Positions 41,490-51,600 of a stretch of DNA of 64,000 bases are shown in pieces. The DNA comes from Madurella fahalii. Lineage: Eukaryota > Ascomycota > Sordariomycetes > Sordariales. The translations under genes were made by a program, and so were the position numbers. The DNA lies in the NCBI GenBank assembly GCA_029876055.1, contig CM056880.1, forward strand, positions 744,001 through 808,000, read 5' to 3'. Within the stretch, counting starts at the first letter, position 1, and each line of letters begins with the position of its first letter. Under the pieces are notes generated by a model. It was not told the origin of the DNA. It did no database searches and saw nothing but the letters and a program-made list of their open reading frames with translations.

Positions 41490-44400
41490 TTCAGAATTAT
41501 AATACCAGTTTAGGTATATTTATTATATCCTCCTCTAATACCTACTGATTGTACTCTAAGGGCCAGCCTACCTACTTGACTAAAAAGAAGGTTTTACCCT
41601 AGAATTTTCTCTCGTCTCGAATCTCTTTAACTTCCTACTCTCCGTCGTCCTTAAAGTCTGGTATCGGTATTACAGACGAATCGTCTCCTTTTCGGCTATA
41701 CTACGGTTCTAACATTGATATAGGAAATACATTATATAAACGATCGTACTTATCTAGGAGTACCAGATAATAAGCTAGTGATCTAACTCGGTTTAGAACA
41801 CGAAATGGACCGATAAACTTAGATACCAATTTCCTCGGTAATTTGAATTTCAAATTCCAGGTTGATAATAATACAAAATTTCTATTCTTAAACTCCTTTT
41901 TCGTATACTTCTCGTCGTAATATCGTTTCTGGACTGCTATAGCTTCAGCCTAATTTTATTCTAACTATTTTCTTAGCTTAGTAAGTTTTTCAATTCTTTT
42001 AATTGCACTGGGTATCCTCCTCTCTTGTATATCGCCTTCGATATAGTGGGAAACCGGAGGTTGATAACCTATTAATACTTTAAAGGGATTTATCTTGATT
42101 ATAGAATTGACAGTACTATTAACAATAAATTCTACTTCTAGGAGGAGATTTGCCTAGGTAATTTAATTTTGGTATACGAAGTAACGGAGGTATTAAATGA
42201 GTATTTAATTTACTCGCTCTATTTGCCTATCGGTTTATAGGTAAAAAGCGGTTGAAAGCCGCTTATATACCTTTTATAGGTAATATAAATCGCTCTAAAA
42301 CTATAATATAAAAACAGAACCTCGATCACTAACACAACTATCAATAGGGCTATATTTGAGTTCAATCTCTTTATGAACAAGCTCTGCCAATTCTTGGCTG
42401 GTAATAGTAATGGACACTAGGAAGAATTGGTTTATTTTCGTATATCGATCGATAACCACTAGAATTACGTCCTTCTCGGAACTATCAGGACTCTTTATTA
42501 TAGGAAAACCTACGATAAAGTCTATAGTGATTTCACTCCAAGGTTATATGGGAATCGGCAACGATTCGAGCGATCTATACGGCTTATACCGTCTTGTCTT
42601 ATTGACTTAGCAGGTGTAGCAGGTTCTATAGTAGTCTTTGATATCTTTGGTTATACTATACTAGAAGTATTTTCTTTATAATAGTTCGAAAGTCTTTTCG
42701 ATATTAAAATAACCTGCTAACGGATCGTTATAAAAAAGCTAGAGTAACTCCTGCTTAACAGCTTGCTTTACTAGAACGAATAATCGTCTTTAATACAGTA
42801 ATTCTTACTTACATCTAAGTGCCTATTCAGGCAAAACTCTCTAGTTTCGGGTTAGACTCACCAGCCTTTCCTTGATTTTCAGAGTTACCGGATCTATAGC
42901 TTGCAGCTCTAGTGTTGCGAAGTAAAAAGACGATGTAAGGTTCTGGTTTTTGCTCGTCCCTCAAAGCAAGTGAGGGCGGAAGAACTACACTATTTATGTG
43001 ACAAAGTTGACCCCCAACGAGCCAAGATCACATGACAAGGTGGCCCACAACGGGCCGAGGTTCAAACCTGTCAACTCGTAACATCTAGGATCAATTCTCT
43101 TATAGATTTCGACGGTTCTACAGTATAAACCGCTTCCAGTCGAGCATACTCTTTTATACATTAACGAGTAACAATCTGTTCCTATCTAAGCCAATCGGCT
43201 TCTTAGTAATCCTGAGGTCCTAGTAGGTAAATATTTAGCGATCCTATAGTAACTTCTAAGGGATAACCTATTATTTCGGGTTTCCAACTAGCTAGTTTAC
43301 TAGGGTCCTATATACTAGTATCTTCGCTATTCTCTGGTATATAGTAGGCTCTCTTGACCCCTTCTGCAGTCGTCTTTCCGACCTAGGTACTAGCTGATTT
43401 GCTAGGGTTTCTTATACGAGCTAATTTACTCTCTTCTATATAATAGGCAATCTTATTTCTTTCTGCAATTAGCTTTCTAATCCGGTTTACCCGAATAATT
43501 TTGCTTTCAAAAGTAGGTATCTACTTGAATCTGTTAGGACGTTCTTTATCCTCGTAATCTAGTCTTCTCGAGGGCCTATTGGCTGGATTTCACTTCTTAG
43601 GCTAATGCTTAATAGTGAAATCAAATCCTACTAGATATATATACTATCTAGCCTATCGGCCGTTCAATCGGTTTTGCTTTATAAACCTTTGTAGGTTATT
43701 GTAATCCGAAAATATAGTAACTTTATAGCAACTCCCTTCAACATAGTATTGCCAATACTTGAAGGCTTCTATAATAGCTATCATCTCCTTATTAGGAGTT
43801 CTATAGTCCTAGACCGGTCTAGAAAACTTCGCCGACTAGAACGTAATAGGACGTTTTCGGCCCCCTTTTAGGACCTGCAACAGGATAGCTCCTATTACAA
43901 AGTCAGAGACGTCTATCTCAATGATAATAGGGAGTTCGGGGTCGAAATAATACAAAACTGATGCATCTTAAAATGCTCTCTTGAGCTATACGAATACTAT
44001 ACGCTCTTCAGCCTCTAACCGGAGAGTTCCCGGTTTTCGTCCGTTCTATAACCCCTTTAGCAAATTACTCAACGGTAATGCAATCTCCGAATAACCTCGA
44101 ATAAATCGACGGTAAAAATTACAAAATCCTAAGAAAACTTGGATGTCTCGATAGGACTGTAGTTTAGGCTAATCTTAGATAGTCTGAATTCGTACCGAAT
44201 CTATGCCGATACCTTCGGGAGTTAAAATATAAACCAGAAATTCCACCTTATCCTGATAAAATAAATACTTACTAGACTTATAGTATAACTGCGTTTGTCT
44301 TAGGCGTTCTAGGACTTATTGGAGGTGAGTTATATAGGTTTCCCTGTCTAGGGAGAAAATTAAAATGTTATCTAAATAATATATATAACAATCATCTAGT

Positions 44401-46807
44401 AGCCCGCCTAAAGTAGTCTAAATATAACTTTAGAAGGTTATAGGAGCATTTGTTAGGCCAAAAGGTATAATAAGATACTTAAATAGACTGTATTGGGTAC
44501 GGAAAGCCGTCTTCTATTCGTCTCCTTCTCGGATGCGAATCCGGTAGTATGCCTCTTTCAGGTCCAACTTCATAAAATACTTTACTCCGGATACTCGGTC
44601 CAAGAGTTCTGAGATTAACGGTAAAGGGTACCGATTCTTAACCGTTATCCGGTTGAGTCCGCAGTAATCTATATATAAGTATAGAGTACTATCTTTCTTT
44701 AGGATAAACAAGATAGGACTTGCAGCTGAATTCTAGGATAGACGAATACGGCTTTTCGCCAGGTTTTTACGCAGATATTCCTCTAAAATCGAAAGTTTAT
44801 ATCGTAATAGAGGGTAAAGAGGTCTAATAGGAGGAACAGTATTAGGGAGTAGATCAATAGTATAATCAGTGCTTTTAAAAGAAGATAGAATATCTGCATT
44901 ACTGGAGTTTATAATATCCGTAAAGTCTGAGATTTCAGGAGGGATGTCTTCAGGTTTTCGGGGGGTATTCTCCTCTTCCTCCTCCGGAAAAAGCACTTCC
45001 GGCACGTCTAGGTGCTGCATCAAGGAGTAAATATAAGCTTCTCCTTAATATATTTTTAAGAATTTCTTCGGGTTTTCAATCCGAATATACTCCGATTCCG
45101 TTATAAACTACTATAAATTCCCTTCTAGGTATAACAAGATCTTATAGGATATTAAACTTGGTATCCTAAGAAGAATAGGGGAATCGTTTATAATAAGGGG
45201 GTAATTAATAGCGGTATAAGAAATACATATTCTTTTAGTAATTCCTTAGCAGTCTATCAGTTCTAAAGGAACTTTATAAACACTAAATACTTTAACGATA
45301 TAATGGTCTATAAACCGAATACGGGGTAATTGTATCCCGATCTATTAGAGTTTCCTCTGCTTTACGAACTCTAGACTGATAATATCAATCTCTGCTCCAG
45401 TATCGAGATCGACTATAATAGATTGAGGGGTATAGTTCAATAAGGTTGCGGAAGTATATATTCGTTCTTTAACTGGAACCCCTAGTATATCGTCTTCATC
45501 GACGTAATCGGGGTTTATATCCGCCGGTATCTGCTATTTCCCCGCTAATTTAGGCATAATCCCCTACCTCGGCGACTAGGGTACCTAGTAGCTTTGTTCA
45601 CTGATACTCCCTTTTATAGGCAGTTATTAGCAAAATAGGTATTACTACTATAAATAAAACAAGTTAAAGGGTTTCCTTAACTGTCTATAGGGTTCAGCTA
45701 ATTGAAATGAGATGGGGTTGACGTAGGGTGATCGTCAGGTTTCGTATATAGCGTCGTTGACTATACGTTTCGTTGGTAATAACGGGATAATAATGCTCTT
45801 CGAGGATAAAATAATGATTTGTAGGTTAGGGAAGAACACGATGAAGGAGAAGAGTGAAAAGGATTTCGGGACGAATGTTTAGGGGCTTCCTAAGGTTTTC
45901 GGTACTGGAAACTATACCAAATTTGAGTAGCGAGTTTAACTATCTCTTCCCGAGTTTCTAGCTTATTGTAGATATATAAGTCGATATAGTTGCTAATTAT
46001 AGACAAAAGCTTCATATAAAAGGTAAGAATACGAGCCTTTTCGTCCTACTTCGGGAATTGGATCTCAAGGGATTCTAAGTACTGATAAAAGTCTAAGAGA
46101 GACTGGTTTTCTTATTACTTAGCATCATTGAACTGCTTTATAATAGTAGATTCTTGATCTATAAGATCTCGAATACAGTTCAGTATCCAATCTTCAAATA
46201 TTTTCTAGTCGTTTTCGGCCTCTTATTATATATCTATCGGAAGATTGTTATAATGACTATACTATCGATTCCGAAGACGTTCTTCCATTTGATCTAAAGC
46301 GAAAAGGATCCGGTTTATACCCGTTTTAAACCGTTTCGGGTCTCCTATAAATGCTCGCTGTAGATCTTAGAGCTATTCTAAACGGCGTCGATAGGTAGTA
46401 TTGTTAGGGAACTGAATCAGATGCTTTACCTTAATCGCCTTTCGGTCCTTATTATGGTTACTAGAACCTACTGAAGGAGAACGATATCGCCTGCGTTTCA
46501 GTGAGGATTCGCCTAGTAAGATATCTAGCTTCCGAAGCAAACCCTCTTCTTATTCTCGCAGTTGTTTCAGCGCTTCCAGTTGCTGTATCCGAAGACGGGT
46601 TGATTCCAATAGGTTATTATGGTGAGGAGCTTGATGCGGAACCTGGGAGTCCGAAAGGGTATGCGAAGATATGCGAGGTCGAAATCCTGGTGATTCCGAC
46701 CGATGAAGGCGTACAGGATTTGTAGGTGATTGGGGGGTGTTTTCCCCTGGACTCGACTCTGTTCCCAGCTCACGGGAGGTACTCATCGTAGGTGCCATCT
46801 CGGCCAA
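41490..46807 (-). pseudogene. gag-pol remnant: gag, RT, RNase H, integrase, chromodomain
   Basis: In element order: a gag N-terminus open at 46807-46550; a damaged CCHC knuckle near 45640; and reverse transcriptase pieces KKDSTLYLYIDYCGLNRIT, NRYPLPLISELLDRV and YFMKLDLKEAYYRIRI (44514-44711). The catalytic YxDD reads YLDN (44367-44378), so the second Asp is lost. Next come an RNase H region with ITFWSAKFSRPV and SDYNNLQRFI (about 43680-43870), an integrase core with DFIVGFPIIKSPDSSEKDVI and VIDRYTK (about 42420-42520), then SDRGSVF, and a chromodomain reading EVKEIRDERKF...FFLVK..GWPLEYN (about 41490-41680). Dozens of stops show it is dead. The chromodomain places it among the chromoviruses. 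Confidence 0.9.
42934..43083. mobile_element. 150-bp GC-richer insert in the RIP-damaged pol region
   Basis: TGTAAGG...CGTAACA encloses about 150 bp that is visibly GC-richer than the AT-rich pol DNA around it and is not RIP-like. The ends are short imperfect inverted repeats (GATGTAA / TTACATC-like). It contains GGTTCAAACC, similar to a tRNA-type B box. It could be a small non-autonomous element (MITE, solo LTR or SINE). No clear target duplication was found. Confidence 0.4.
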
Positions 46808-46830
46808 CGGTAGAACAGAAGGATCAGAAT

Positions 46831-47088
46831 TGTAAAGGGGGTTGTTCTGGGAATACGTTGAGGGAGATGGACTACAATATCTCAGTACCGAAAAGGGTTC
46901 GATCAGTGGGCGATAGCTTCACGAACAGCCTCCTATTGTCATTGACTACACAGAGACTGATCCTTGCAGATCAGAAGTGCCCCGCGTGAGAGAGTTCCCT
47001 CACGGGGTTCTTATCTATCCTGTATCGTGACATCATCCAGCATCATTCGGCGGGTCCTCCTGACCTTCGTCTGGAGACTCTCGTTACA
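46831..47088 (-). repeat. 5' LTR of the chromovirus (right copy)
   Basis: 258 bp with intact TGTAA...TTACA ends. It is the less mutated of the pair. Confidence 0.93.
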
Positions 47089-47093
47089 GTTAA
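47089..47093. repeat. Right 5-bp target-site duplication GTTAA
   Basis: Copy of 39511-39515. Five bases is the usual Gypsy integration stagger. Confidence 0.9.
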
Positions 47094-47946
47094 TCCTCGA
47101 CAGCTATAAAAGCCACTACTCAACCGAGTTCGAGCTATATTGCAAGTAGAACAATATCATCACACTCTATATACCTCCGTATTCTTCCTATAAATACCAG
47201 CCACTCGATATTAGCTGCTTCGGACCACTGAAGTAGGCATACAGTCGCCAAATCGAGAACTTAATACATATACATATCAACTATGTCAGCAAGCTCGAGT
47301 TCCTCTATACTTCTGCAACGCCTTCTTTGCCTCTATAACAGAGAGCAATATACAGGGTGGCTTTATAGAGGCCGGCTTTATACCGTACGATCCAGAGAGG
47401 GTACTTTCTATACTGGATATACAGCTTCGTACGCCAACACCCCCAGCCTCACAGCCCACTCTAGTACAACCTTAGGTCTTCTAAATACTACACAACCCCT
47501 AAGAAGCCGAATCGCAGTCAACGCTCATCAAGACTCGAATTACCAACCATCAAAACAGCTCTCCAACTTCGATATTGGCTGCTGTGGATCAACTTACTAA
47601 GGGTACGATCGCTGTAATGCACCAGGTAGCCCTCCTTCGGTCAGAGGTCTCTTCATTCCGCAAGGCCAACGAGGCACTGAGCAAGCGCCGGAGAGCTAAA
47701 AGAACACGTACACAGCTTGGAAGATCACTTACTGTACAAGATGCACAGGATCTACTAGCCCAGAAGGCTGTAGGTGGGGAGGTAGTAAGAGAAACGCAGC
47801 CAGATGGCAGTAGTACAGGGGGGGGCCGTACGAAGGTTCGGTGCTGTAGTGTATGCGGCAAGCCTGGCCATAATGCGCGTATTTGCCAGGAGGCTGCAGA
47901 ATCCTCAGATTCAGCTGTTTCTGATGTAATTATAGTTGGTTCCTAG
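47094..47946 (+). pseudogene. pogo-type transposase, 3' half with CCHC zinc knuckle
   Basis: It resumes after the retrotransposon with LILDSYKSHYSTEFELYC, PPYSSYKYQPLDISCFGPLK and AYSRQIE, the second half of the DDE_1 core ('LDGH.SH', 'PP..SH..QPLD...F.PLK..Y'). Stops interrupt the first 400 bp. The last 370 bp are open and encode a basic region (RRAKRTRTQLGR) and CSVCGKPGHNARIC, the CCHC knuckle typical of the C-terminus of this transposase group, ending at 47946. Confidence 0.88.
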
Positions 47947-47987
47947 TGTTGTTGTATTGTAATTGAGGATAGTGTTGGTAGTGTGGT

Positions 47988-48035
47988 GGAAAGTGGACCG
48001 TTCGCTTGTCTGGACCGCTCGCTTATCAAATACGT
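47988..48035 (-). repeat. Right terminal inverted repeat of the pogo-like element
   Basis: 48 bp, a perfect inverted copy of 38596-38643, followed by TA at 48036-48037. Confidence 0.95.
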
Positions 48036-48150
48036 TAACGTACCTTGTATTCTCTCGACTAGTCTCAGTTTCCTCTACGTGAAGATAAGGTCCGTACAAT
48101 GCATCCATCGTTTATGAATGTTTATTTATCAAACAAAGGTCTATCTCAGG

Positions 48151-48936
48151 TTACCCCGAAGTCGAGAGAATCCGGCTAATGAGAAAGGCGACCCCTTCTG
48201 GCACGCGTTGCAAATAGTAGAAATGGACCGGCACAACCCACATGTAGCCCGCGCAAATGATATCTCCCGGATTGCAGATGATAAGGGTGCGATTCAGAGG
48301 ATAGCCGCGAATCTGCCCCCCATCCTGCAAGGCCTGCGTATCGCCAAAGGTAACGACGCCAGCAATGCGGTCTTTGACGTACTGAGGGAGGCTCTCAATG
48401 GCTCGGTGCGTGATGGCTGCACCCTGACTGCTACGTGCGTCAGACATCATCCTCGGTGCCATGCGCGGGCGTTGGGCAGGGCACTCACCTGTATCCGGCT
48501 GCTACAATAGTGGATTGGGGGCAAGAAACCGCGGCTTGCGTTAAGAGGATTTGCATCTGATAGATGCCCCCCGCCGGTCCACCGCCGGGATGGAAATTCG
48601 TTTCGATAAGACCGAGGTAGTTCACCCCCTGGGTTGCGACGTTTTGGACACCGAAATAGGCTTTGAGGCCGTTGGAAAGACGGGGTCCGATGGTGATACC
48701 CTAACAGTATTCTTTTTGTCACTATGACAGTGGCACCAACCACCTGTAGCGAGGGCACGAACCATGTTTCCAGGGGCGATCGTCTCCCGGGCAAAAATAA
48801 AGATGATCGGTCTGCAGCCAAGGGTACTAAATTCTTCGGAATACATGCCTGTCCACTGTTGTCGCTTATCGTAGGGAATCGGCGTAGCACACGCCCCCAG
48901 CAGCATCGAGGCGAATAGGTACACTAGCAACTGCAT
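48151..48936 (-). CDS. Cutinase-family serine esterase
   Basis: Three exons, 48936-48763, 48700-48489 and 48427-48151, with introns of 62 and 61 nt give 220 aa, the normal cutinase length. A signal peptide covers residues 1 to about 17. FIFARETIAPGNMG is the conserved N-terminal strand, and the first intron falls exactly within it. The second acceptor (GTAGCAG) rebuilds the nucleophile elbow GYSQG with Ser129; Asp184 (CNPGDIIC) and His197 (PVHFYY) complete the triad. Cys41-Cys118 and Cys180-Cys187 are the expected disulfides. Cutinases hydrolyse the plant polyester cutin or similar esters outside the cell. The donor GTTCGT of intron 1 is unusual. The gene ends 115 bp from the right end of the transposon. 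Confidence 0.9.
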
Positions 48937-51299
48937 GATGCTAGGAATCTGTTCGTTGTCGTCTAAAGCTTAGGTAGTAAGGTATAGATGGCGGCCGACC
49001 CTCATTGTCCTTCACCGCGAAAATTGCTCAATCGGGCTCATCATCTCACTAGGAGAATGAAATGCGTTAAAACACCCGCGAAAGGGGTTGAGGAGTCAGA
49101 AAATTCCTCTGTGGGGAATGCGTCAATTGTATTCGGACTCGAGACACAGGATCAAGGATACGGAATAAAATATGAGGATCAGATGAATGCCAGGTTTCCA
49201 AATGGTTTGATATCTAACGCTGGGTCCCTTTCACAATATACACGGCACCAACTCGGCAGATATGCCTCCGATTTGGCCATCCCAGACACAGCTGCCGGAT
49301 GGAGTGCGCGGCAGCCGCAGACACAGGCAATTTCTCCAAGACTAGGGTAACCCCGCATACGTCAGCCTGGTATCGCTGCAGATGGTTGGAGATCGCCGGT
49401 ACTGGGGCTGCATATAGTGGTCTCGATATTAATTCAGTTGGAGTGGGCACGGCGCCGGCTCGGGATATCGGTAGTAATGGCCGCGCCATCGAATATTGCT
49501 TGACCGTCGATCAGATGTGCGGCCACGACTTTATGCCCGCTCGTACCGTACTTCGTCAATCTACAACTCCCCGGCTCCGGGGTCGCCGATAACCATGAGA
49601 TGTCAATGTCGGTGTCCTCGTCGATTTTTGCCCGTTTGTCGACTCACACGGAGCGATGTCTCTAAGTATGTGGTGAAGTTGGCAATCTACCCACAAAGGC
49701 GCAACTCCTCGGCTAGGAACAGTACAATGGTTGCGTTGGGTGGCTTTGTAGATGCCTAACCTAACAATGGTTGCCGGTTCACTTTCGTTTGTTGGGCAAA
49801 TTGGGAATCGTCGCAGCAAATAAGACATTACCCTTCCAGGTCGCGTATGCATGAGCTAAAATCTCGGGTGTCAGTTGACGAGATGTTAACCCTGAGTAGG
49901 CTGCTGTACTTGCCCAGCTTGGCCGACTAGATACCACGCATGCCGAGCTTCAGATCTTGAAGGATTCTCTTTGCCGATTCAGAGAAATTTCCAGGAAATA
50001 CACTCCCGACACCTTCCTTGGCGGAGGGCCCTTCCCGGGACCATGAAATTGGGGCACTGAAGAATACTATTGAGCAGCTGGTGAGAGGAGGCATGGGAGG
50101 CCTGGTATCCTAAGAACTGCGGCCAGGGCATTACATTGTTGGTCGGAGCAGGCGGAACTCGTCTTAAGCATCAACCGCCTGATCGAAAATCTTGAACAGT
50201 TACTTATTCCACGTGCCACAGATCCACCGAGAGCTCGCTGCGCGGGGAATTGCGGGAGATAACAAATATAGAATTTGATGTATATACCGTCGGCATCAAA
50301 TACAGCTTCGCAACGGTCTTGCATCGAAGTCAATAGCTCTACCAGGTGGCTATCAAAATGTTTATTCTAAGCTTCCAAACTGTAAGTACATAACTCATCA
50401 TAACCCCGGTTCTTGGCTATATTGTCCTATATATGATCCTGTGTTTCGACTGCCAGTGTAGTTACGATACTTAGCTTTTGTAATAAGTAAAGCGCCGGCA
50501 AACGGGGCTGGAAGGCCTCAGAGATCACGCCGTCTATGCTACGCGCATTATGCGGCCGAATCATCAAGAAGCCAGACATGTGCCCGGACGAGATAGTCAT
50601 GTTCCTCTGGGACAATTCGATATCCTAGTAACAACACACAGTATGAGTAAACTTAAAGGAATAGACTGCTCCAAGAAAACCACACGTCGCATTGCACAAA
50701 AACGAAGCTTGGGCCGGCTAGAGTTTTACCTCCACGACTTTTCTGAGTTTCGCTCATACCATTTGGTATACGTTGACGGGTCTTGCTGTGACAAGGGAGT
50801 TGGGTTCAGGCGCGCCGGATGGTATCACTTGGGGAGTATCCCCGGTACAGGTTGCTCGATCCCACCAAGGTCGGGGGTACTGTCAGGTTCTCCCGGCATA
50901 TGCACGAACTAGATTCTGAGGAACACTGAGCGTAATCACAGTCACCAGCGACTATATAATACACTATACCATGATGCCGGCAATCCATAGTTCATGCGAC
51001 ATGGTGGTTTCCCGCCTTTGGGCGTATTTGGGGCTCTCTAAGACCCTGTCGTGCTCCTCGAGACGGACCCCAGTTGTGCGCCATATCCCTTCGTCATTTA
51101 TGTTCCAATCTCTGCCAAAATGCCCTCCTCGTTATTGGAAATCGCGTTCCTCATTCTCTCCGGCCCGATGGCAACGCTGTCCGTTGTTGCGTGGATCCTA
51201 GTCCCGCGGCGGGCGTTACCACCACCGTACGTCCGTCCGTATCCGTTAGCGGCGGTGGGTCTTGTCCCGCCATTTTGCGTCGTAACGATACCCCAACGG
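48937..51299. other. Long decayed region, no intact gene
   Basis: About 2.4 kb with the cutinase promoter at the left end. Short open frames have no consistent support. One plus-strand piece near 50760-50815 (YHLVYVDGSCCDKG..RRAGW) resembles the first strand of a fungal RNase H-like domain and may be a relic. Nothing here can be called a working gene. Confidence 0.4.
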
Positions 51300-51600
51300 G
51301 CCAGGAGCTCTCGAAAAGTGGGAACGCAGACACGGGATGCAGGCCGCGATCGAGCCAATTTGCTCCTCAATGCACGGCCACGCCCTGACGGATATGCCCT
51401 CGGTGTCGGGCCTTCGGTCCGCCGAAAGTTAGCGGCGGTGGCGGTCTTAATCATCGAGGCAACCGAGAAGATGCTGAGTCCCATCAGGATGACGATGATG
51501 GTGCGCTCGCAGAGAGGCCGCTGCATCTTGCGAAGGAAGTTGATAGGCAGTAGGGCGAAGATGATATCGGTAGCGACGTTGACGCTCGAGACTCAGATTG
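51300..51600 (-). pseudogene. SAT4 / fungal rhodopsin-type membrane-protein relic
   Basis: The reverse strand reads VATDIIFALLPINFLRKMQ then a membrane helix IIVILMGLSIFSVASMIK (51600-51460). After a frame change it reads WPCIEEQIGSIAACIPCLR (about 51375-51320). These match, in order, the 'D...A.LP...L..LQ', 'G.F...AS..R' and 'E...G.IAAC.P.L' blocks of the SAT4-type seven-helix family. The N-terminal helices and an intact frame are missing. Confidence 0.6.

Larger units (their letters stand above)
39516..47088 (-). mobile_element. Ty3/Gypsy chromovirus, reverse orientation, RIP-damaged
   Basis: 7573 bp bounded by two LTRs in direct repeat and a GTTAA target duplication. In element sense (minus strand) the order is 5' LTR (47088-46831), gag, protease, reverse transcriptase, RNase H, integrase, chromodomain (to about 41490), a 1.7-kb extra region, a purine tract (AGAGGGGAGGATAATT, 39773-39788 reversed) and 3' LTR (39772-39516). 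The internal region is AT-rich with many TAG/TAA/TGA codons. It is inserted into the transposase gene of the pogo-like element and is therefore the younger of the two. Confidence 0.95.
38596..48035 (+). mobile_element. pogo/Fot1-like DNA transposon split by a Gypsy retrotransposon
   Basis: The boundaries are 48-bp perfect terminal inverted repeats beginning ACGTATTTGATAAGCGAGCG, flanked by TA on both sides (38594-38595 and 48036-48037), the Tc1/mariner target duplication. With the inserted retroelement and its extra target copy removed, the element is about 1.86 kb, the usual Fot1/pogo size. It carries a DDE_1-type transposase whose 5' half has RIP-like stops. The two end repeats are identical, so the ends themselves escaped mutation. 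Confidence 0.93.

Noticed and set aside
42410..42610. 66-codon plus-strand frame in the retrotransposon
   Set aside because: It is the antisense of the integrase core; the minus strand shows the family motifs.
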